Shown here one piece after another: positions 6,065 through 6,192 of a DNA stretch of 6,192 bases. The DNA is from Planctomycetota bacterium (GTDB taxonomy: Bacteria > Planctomycetota > Phycisphaerae > WQYP01). The position numbers were made by a program, and so were the translations under genes. The stretch spans positions 1 through 6,192 of the forward strand of contig JAJZNY010000438.1 in NCBI GenBank assembly GCA_021852245.1, in the 5' to 3' direction. A model generated the notes under the pieces. It saw only the letters and a list, made by a program, of their open reading frames with translations. It did no database searches and was not told where the DNA came from. Position 1 is the first letter of the stretch, and each line of letters opens with the position of its first letter.

Positions 6065-6084
6065 GGCCATCACGGATGATGGCC
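6065..6084 (+). terminator. Perfect stem-loop after the HTH/TM gene, possible transcript 3' end
   Basis: GGCCATCA (6065-6072) pairs perfectly with TGATGGCC (6077-6084) around a CGGA tetraloop, 13 bp after the stop codon. No T-tract follows on either strand, so it is not a classical intrinsic terminator. It may protect or define a transcript 3' end, or act with a termination factor. The remaining bases to the window end (6085-6192) hold no supported gene. Confidence 0.4.
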
Positions 6085-6192
6085 CGGCGGCTCAATGGAA
6101 AACCGGCACGGAGGCGGATATTCAGCAGCACATGATGAGCCCTTTACATTAAGGCAAAATTCGCTCAAACTGCCTACAGGGCGGTGGGACGA

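Noticed and set aside
6095..6192. An ATG at 6095 whose frame stays open to the window edge (32 codons)
   Set aside because: No Shine-Dalgarno site is visible and the product is not recognised; too short to separate from chance, though it could be the start of a downstream gene.

Overview
The window (about 57% G+C by eye) carries five complete or near-complete genes and the 3' end of a sixth. It looks like chromosomal DNA of a planctomycete, perhaps of the Phycisphaerae type. This placement rests on recognition from memory: two lineage-flavoured proteins (a short anchored protein with a 'RYDLRLKDFNN.APT' tail, and an excisionase-like HTH protein with a Ser/Gly-rich linker carrying 'GLLDLTRESD...ELLEEIYPG'), a futalosine-route menaquinone gene, and a Gram-negative-type squalene-hopene cyclase. 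No mobile element, CRISPR array, tRNA or rRNA is visible.

Layout. Positions 2-235 are the C-terminus of an ion-transporter/antiporter-like membrane protein. After a 94-bp gap comes mqnA (330-1160, +), for the first committed step of the futalosine menaquinone pathway. It converges on, and overlaps by 53 bp, a three-histidine-box fatty acyl desaturase (1108-2046, -). A 298-300-bp, relatively AT-rich intergenic region separates the desaturase from the divergent squalene-hopene cyclase gene shc (2348-4426, +). Then follow a small single-pass membrane protein of unknown function (4485-4874, +), a 214-bp leader with a fairly good sigma-70-like promoter and clustered palindromes, and a gene for an HTH - disordered linker - two-TM protein (5089-6051, +). 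A perfect 8-bp stem-loop lies just downstream of that gene.

How the genes fit together. Three neighbours act on membrane lipids or lipid-soluble cofactors: menaquinone precursor synthesis (MqnA), acyl-chain unsaturation (desaturase) and hopanoid synthesis (Shc). They are on both strands, so they are not one operon, but the shared intergenic region could co-regulate the desaturase and shc, both of which set membrane order. The small anchored protein lies 58 bp after shc and may be cotranscribed with it. The HTH/TM protein has its own leader and probably its own promoter. No wholly new multi-gene system is evident. The least explained items are the two lineage-type proteins, the palindromic leader between them, and several 7-8-bp G/C homopolymer tracts inside coding sequence.
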